DNA from: JBIIUJ01 sp044340025
GTDB lineage: Bacteria > Pseudomonadota > Alphaproteobacteria > Caulobacterales > Aquidulcibacteraceae
NCBI GenBank assembly: GCA_044340025.1
Contig: JBIIUJ010000013.1
Span: forward strand, 1 to 32,815
Direction of reading: 5' to 3'
DNA: 32,815 nucleotides
The notes below the pieces were generated by a model, which was not told the DNA's origin, made no database searches, and saw nothing but the letters and a program-made list of their open reading frames with translations. Shown piece after piece: positions 30,117 to 32,815 of this stretch; position 1 is the stretch's first letter; each line of letters starts with the position of its first letter. Position numbers and translations under genes: made by a program.

Positions 30117-31196
30117 TTAGGCGCCCATCTGGGCGCGCACCTGACGGCGCAGGATGTCGATCGGCGCAAGGCCCCCATCGGTCCGGATATGCCAGTATGT
30201 CCAGCCGTTGCAGGCCGGCGCAGACTGCACATGCGCCCCGATCCGGTGGATCGAGCCGACCTGGCCGTTCACGCTGAGCGAGCCGTCGGCGCGCACGCGC
30301 GCGGCGATATCGCCCTTGGGGCTGTAGAGAACCGCGCCGGGGCTGAGCAGACCCTGTTCCAGGATCATGCCGAACGGCACGCGCGGCTCTTCCTTCTTGG
30401 AGCGCGCGGTTTCGAGATCTTCCGGCGTCGCCGGCGCCGCGCGGGCGACGCGCTCGCGCGCCAGCGCCACATAAGCCTCATCACGCTCGATCCCGATGCA
30501 GCGCCGGCCCAGCGCGCGGGCAACCGCGGCTGTTGTGCCAGAGCCAAGGAACGGGTCGAGCACGAGATCGCCGGGCTTTGTGCTGGCCAGCAGCACGCGA
30601 TGCAGCAGCGCCTCCGGCTTCTGCGTGGGATGGGCCTTGCGGCCGGCGGCGTCCTTCAGCCGCTCGCCGCCGGTGCAGAGCGGGATCAGCCAGTCGGAGC
30701 GCATCTGCACATCGTCGTTGGCGGTTTTCAGCGCGTCATAGTTGAAGGTGTAGCGGCGCTGGTCTTTCGACTTGGCCGCCCACAGCAACGTCTCGTGCGC
30801 GTTCTGGAACCGCGTGCCCTTGAAGTTCGGCATCGGGTTGGACTTGCGCCAGATCACGTCGTTCAGGACCCAGAAGCCCAGATCCTGCAGGATCGCGCCG
30901 ACGCGGAAAATGTTGTGGTAGGAGCCGATCACCCACAGCGTGCCGGTATCCGACAGGCAGCGCCGCGCCTCGCTCAGCCAGTCGCGCGTGAAGCGGTCGT
31001 AGGCGGCGAAATCGTCGAACTTGTCCCAGGCGTCTTCCACCCCGTCCACGCGGGAATTGTCCGGGCGGCGCAGATCCCCGCCGAGCTGGAGATTGTAGGG
31101 CGGATCGGCGAACACGAGGTCGGCGCAGCCGTCGGGCAGGGCCCGCATCGCCTGGATGCAGTCGCCATGGATGATCTGGTCGCGCTTGTCGCTCAT
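30117..31196 (-). CDS. ccrM: Cell-cycle-regulated adenine-N6 DNA methyltransferase CcrM (GANTC)
   Basis: CcrM methylates adenine in GANTC and times transcription to replication in alphaproteobacteria. The 359-residue length equals Caulobacter CcrM (358). It is a beta-class enzyme: catalytic motif DPPY at residues 31-34 precedes the SAM motif DPFLGSGTT at 214-222. NPMPNFKGTRFQNAHETLLW and HPTQKPEALLHR are shared with the HinfI/CcrM group. The C-terminal CcrM-specific extension (about 270-359) is complete, with Ser315, Asn330, Trp332 and Arg350 at positions known to matter in the Caulobacter enzyme. The gene follows rnhB by 50 nt, with a CtrA-like box in that gap, so it probably has its own cell-cycle promoter. 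It converges on pdhC with abutting stop codons. Confidence 0.97.
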   Translation of the reverse strand: MSDKRDQIIHGDCIQAMRALPDGCADLVFADPPYNLQLGGDLRRPDNSRVDGVEDAWDKFDDFAAYDRFTRDWLSEARRCLSDTGTLWVIGSYHNIFRVGAILQDLGFWVLNDVIWRKSNPMPNFKGTRFQNAHETLLWAAKSKDQRRYTFNYDALKTANDDVQMRSDWLIPLCTGGERLKDAAGRKAHPTQKPEALLHRVLLASTKPGDLVLDPFLGSGTTAAVARALGRRCIGIERDEAYVALARERVARAAPATPEDLETARSKKEEPRVPFGMILEQGLLSPGAVLYSPKGDIAARVRADGSLSVNGQVGSIHRIGAHVQSAPACNGWTYWHIRTDGGLAPIDILRRQVRAQMGA

Positions 31197-31235
31197 GCCG
31201 TGCCTCGTTCAGAGGGCCATGGGCCGCGATCGTGG

Positions 31236-31250
31236 TTAAGGCCGCGCTAA
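31236..31250 (-). promoter_or_regulatory. CtrA-like box upstream of ccrM
   Basis: On the minus strand TTAG, 7 nt (CGCGGCC), TTAACCA. Against TTAA-N7-TTAACCAT this has one mismatch in the first half and seven of eight in the second. It lies 40-54 nt before the ccrM ATG and overlaps the rnhB stop. ccrM is a known direct CtrA target in Caulobacter. No clear -10 was identified. Confidence 0.55.
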
Positions 31251-31831
31251 AGCGTCAGCAGGTCGCGAATCGGCTTGAAGCTTTTTCTGTGCAGCGCGCA
31301 GGGGCCAAGCCGGGCGAGCGCCTCTGCATGGGCCGCCACGCCATATCCCTTGTGCCGGGCGAAGCCATAGCCGGGGTGAGCGGCGTCTGCTGCGATCATC
31401 AGCCGGTCGCGGTGGGTCTTGGCCAGGATGCTTGCCGCCGCCACAGCCGGCATGCGCGCATCGGCCTTCACCAGCGCTTCGGCCGGGCAGGGCAAGCCGG
31501 GCGGCGCCCGGTTTCCATCGATGATGGCGTGGCCCGGCGTGGGCGCGAGGGCGGCCAGCGCCCGGCGCATGGCGAGATCATTGGCGCGCAGGATGTTGAG
31601 CGCATCGATCTCGTCCACGCTGGCCTCGGCGATGGCGAAGGCGAGCGCGCGCTCCATGATCGCGGCAGCCAGCCGCTCGCGCGCAGGCGGGCTCAGCGTC
31701 TTGCTGTCGGCCAACCCTTCGATCGGGCGGCCGGGATCGAGGATCACGGCCGCCGCCACCACAGGGCCCGCCCAGGGGCCGCGGCCGGCTTCATCCACGC
31801 CAGCGATCAGCATGGCCGTGGGCCAGCTCAA
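31247..31831 (-). CDS. rnhB: Ribonuclease HII
   Basis: RNase HII cuts RNA in RNA/DNA hybrids and single ribonucleotides in DNA. The protein is 194 residues from TTG 31831, with catalytic Asp-Glu in LIAGVDEAGRGPWAGPVVAAAVIL at the N-terminus. Further family motifs are GLADSKTL, IDGNRAPPGL (third acidic residue) and KADARMPAVAAASILAKTHRD, ending with GYGFARHKGYG and HRKSFKPI. I prefer TTG 31831, which overlaps the lysK stop as TTGA and has GGAG 5 nt upstream inside lysK. ATG 31813 is the alternative and would still retain the catalytic motif. It is coupled to lysK upstream and followed by ccrM. Confidence 0.94.
   Translation of the reverse strand: MSWPTAMLIAGVDEAGRGPWAGPVVAAAVILDPGRPIEGLADSKTLSPPARERLAAAIMERALAFAIAEASVDEIDALNILRANDLAMRRALAALAPTPGHAIIDGNRAPPGLPCPAEALVKADARMPAVAAASILAKTHRDRLMIAADAAHPGYGFARHKGYGVAAHAEALARLGPCALHRKSFKPIRDLLTL
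31267..31271. promoter_or_regulatory. GANTC site upstream of ccrM
   Basis: GAATC lies within the 3' end of rnhB, 16 nt upstream of the CtrA-like box and about 71 nt from the ccrM start. GANTC sites near the ccrM promoter are known to give methylation feedback in Caulobacter. A single site can occur by chance. Confidence 0.35.
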
Positions 31832-32815
31832 GCGGTCTCCAGCGCGCCCGCCAGCGCCTTCTCGATCAGCGCCACCGTCTCGCGCACGCCGAACAGCGCG
31901 ACAAAGCCGCCAAAGCGCGGGCCCTGCTCCTGACCCAGCAGCACCTCGTAGAGCGCCCGGAACCAGTCGCGCAGGTTCTCGAACGCATGGCGCTTGCCGA
32001 TCTCATAGGTCAGGTCCTGCAAGCCTGCCGCGTCGGGCGCCTGGTCGGGCAGCGCGGCGAGGGCATCGCGCAGGTCGGCCAAAGCCGCGCGTTCCTGCGC
32101 GCTGGGCGCACGGAAGCGCTTGGCCGGGGCCACGAAGTCTTCGTAGTAGGTGATGGCGTAGCCGGCGAGCCGGTCGAGCGCGGGGTTGGCCTGCGGGCTC
32201 GTGCCTGGCGCATAGCGCTGGAGGAAGCCCCAGAGCACCTCTTTGGAGGACGCGTTGGCCGCCGAAACAAGGTTCAGCATCAGCGCAAAGCTCACCGGCA
32301 GAGCCTCGCTCGGCGGAGCACCCGCATGGATGTGCCAGACCGGGTTTTCCAACTGCCGATCGGGCGTATCGCGTGCATAGGCGTCGAGGAAGCTCGCATA
32401 CTCATCCACCGCCTTGGGGATGACGTCGAAGTGCAGGCGCTTGGCCTGGCGCGGCTTCTGGAACATGTAGAGCGCAAGGCTTTCGGGCGTGGCGTAGCGC
32501 AGCCAATCCTCCACCGCGATGCCATTGCCCTTGGACTTCGAGATCTTTTCCCCGTCCTTGTCGAGAAACAGCTCGTAGCAATATTGCACCGGCGGCTCCA
32601 CGCCGAGGATGCGGCAGATCTTCGAATAGATCGGCCCGTTGGTCTGATGGTCCTTGCCATACATTTCGAAATCGACGCCCAGCGCGGCCCAGCGCATGCC
32701 GAAATCGGGCTTCCACTGGAGCTTCGTGTTGCCGCCGATGACGGGGATCGTCACGTCGGTTCCGTCCTCGTCTTCGAAAGTGATGGTTCCGGCCTTTGCG
32801 TCACGGGCCTTCATG
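31828..32815 (-). CDS. lysK: Lysyl-tRNA synthetase, class I (archaeal type), C-terminal part
   Basis: Attaches lysine to tRNA-Lys. Only about 329 C-terminal residues are in the window. The frame reaches the right edge, and the ATG at 32814 is internal because the HIGH motif and first catalytic half of class I LysRS (about 530 residues in all) lie beyond it. DFGMRWAALGVDFEMYGKDHQ and the KMSKS-type loop DGEKISKSKGNG identify the class I family, which alphaproteobacteria use in place of class II LysS. The C-terminal helical anticodon-binding domain follows (LQDLTYEIGKRHAFENLRDW and RALYEVLLGQEQGPRFG). Its stop overlaps the rnhB start by 4 nt (TTGA), so lysK-rnhB are coupled. Confidence 0.95.
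   Translation of the reverse strand, partial: MKARDAKAGTITFEDEDGTDVTIPVIGGNTKLQWKPDFGMRWAALGVDFEMYGKDHQTNGPIYSKICRILGVEPPVQYCYELFLDKDGEKISKSKGNGIAVEDWLRYATPESLALYMFQKPRQAKRLHFDVIPKAVDEYASFLDAYARDTPDRQLENPVWHIHAGAPPSEALPVSFALMLNLVSAANASSKEVLWGFLQRYAPGTSPQANPALDRLAGYAITYYEDFVAPAKRFRAPSAQERAALADLRDALAALPDQAPDAAGLQDLTYEIGKRHAFENLRDWFRALYEVLLGQEQGPRFGGFVALFGVRETVALIEKALAGALETA

Overview
The window is GC-rich chromosomal DNA from an alphaproteobacterium. CcrM (GANTC methyltransferase), PopZ, an E1-beta subunit that carries its own lipoyl domain, a class I (archaeal-type) lysyl-tRNA synthetase and SdhE all point that way. Together with a CtrA-like box before ccrM, they suggest a dimorphic, Caulobacter-like lineage (Caulobacterales, Maricaulales or Hyphomonadales). 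The order is inferred and the genus cannot be named. Nearly everything is housekeeping; I see no prophage, transposase, CRISPR array or insertion sequence. The accessory DNA consists of two families of short palindromic repeats.

Layout: (1) 2-4154, plus strand: the 3' part of recQ, a TIGR04283-type glycosyltransferase and a DUF2064/TIGR04282 protein, joined by two GTGA start/stop overlaps, then a secreted gamma-glutamyltransferase. (2) 4226-12644, minus strand: rpoB-rpoC with a strong intrinsic terminator after rpoC. The usual rplKAJL genes are not upstream of rpoB. (3) cobS (plus) converges on sdhE-mfd (minus) across three tandem copies of a 94-95 nt palindrome. (4) parC (plus), then tRNA-Asn(GTT), a candidate small RNA and tRNA-Cys(GCA), all minus. 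(5) A PIMT-family protein and popZ (plus), converging on a membrane protein/phytanoyl-CoA dioxygenase-like pair (minus). (6) An uncharacterised TerB-like repeat protein, ftsB-like, pdhA, an uncharacterised secreted protein, pdhB and pdhC (plus): the pyruvate dehydrogenase E1/E2 operon. (7) ccrM, rnhB and the 3' part of lysK (minus).

The most unusual signal is the behaviour of the two repeat families. One (94-95 nt, ends gtcatcccgg/ccgggatgac) forms the triplet between cobS and mfd and also lies in frame in the interdomain linker of pdhC. The other (core ctcccccgc/gcgggggag) lies between sdhE and parC and also in frame in the linker of pdhB. Both insertions begin just where a nearly identical duplicated lipoyl-domain DNA block ends. 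Other points of interest are a candidate ~76 nt small RNA with an anti-Shine-Dalgarno loop and a GANTC site at its promoter, a two-module secreted Cys protein inside the pdh operon, and the detached rpoBC unit. All calls are by eye; no database search was run.
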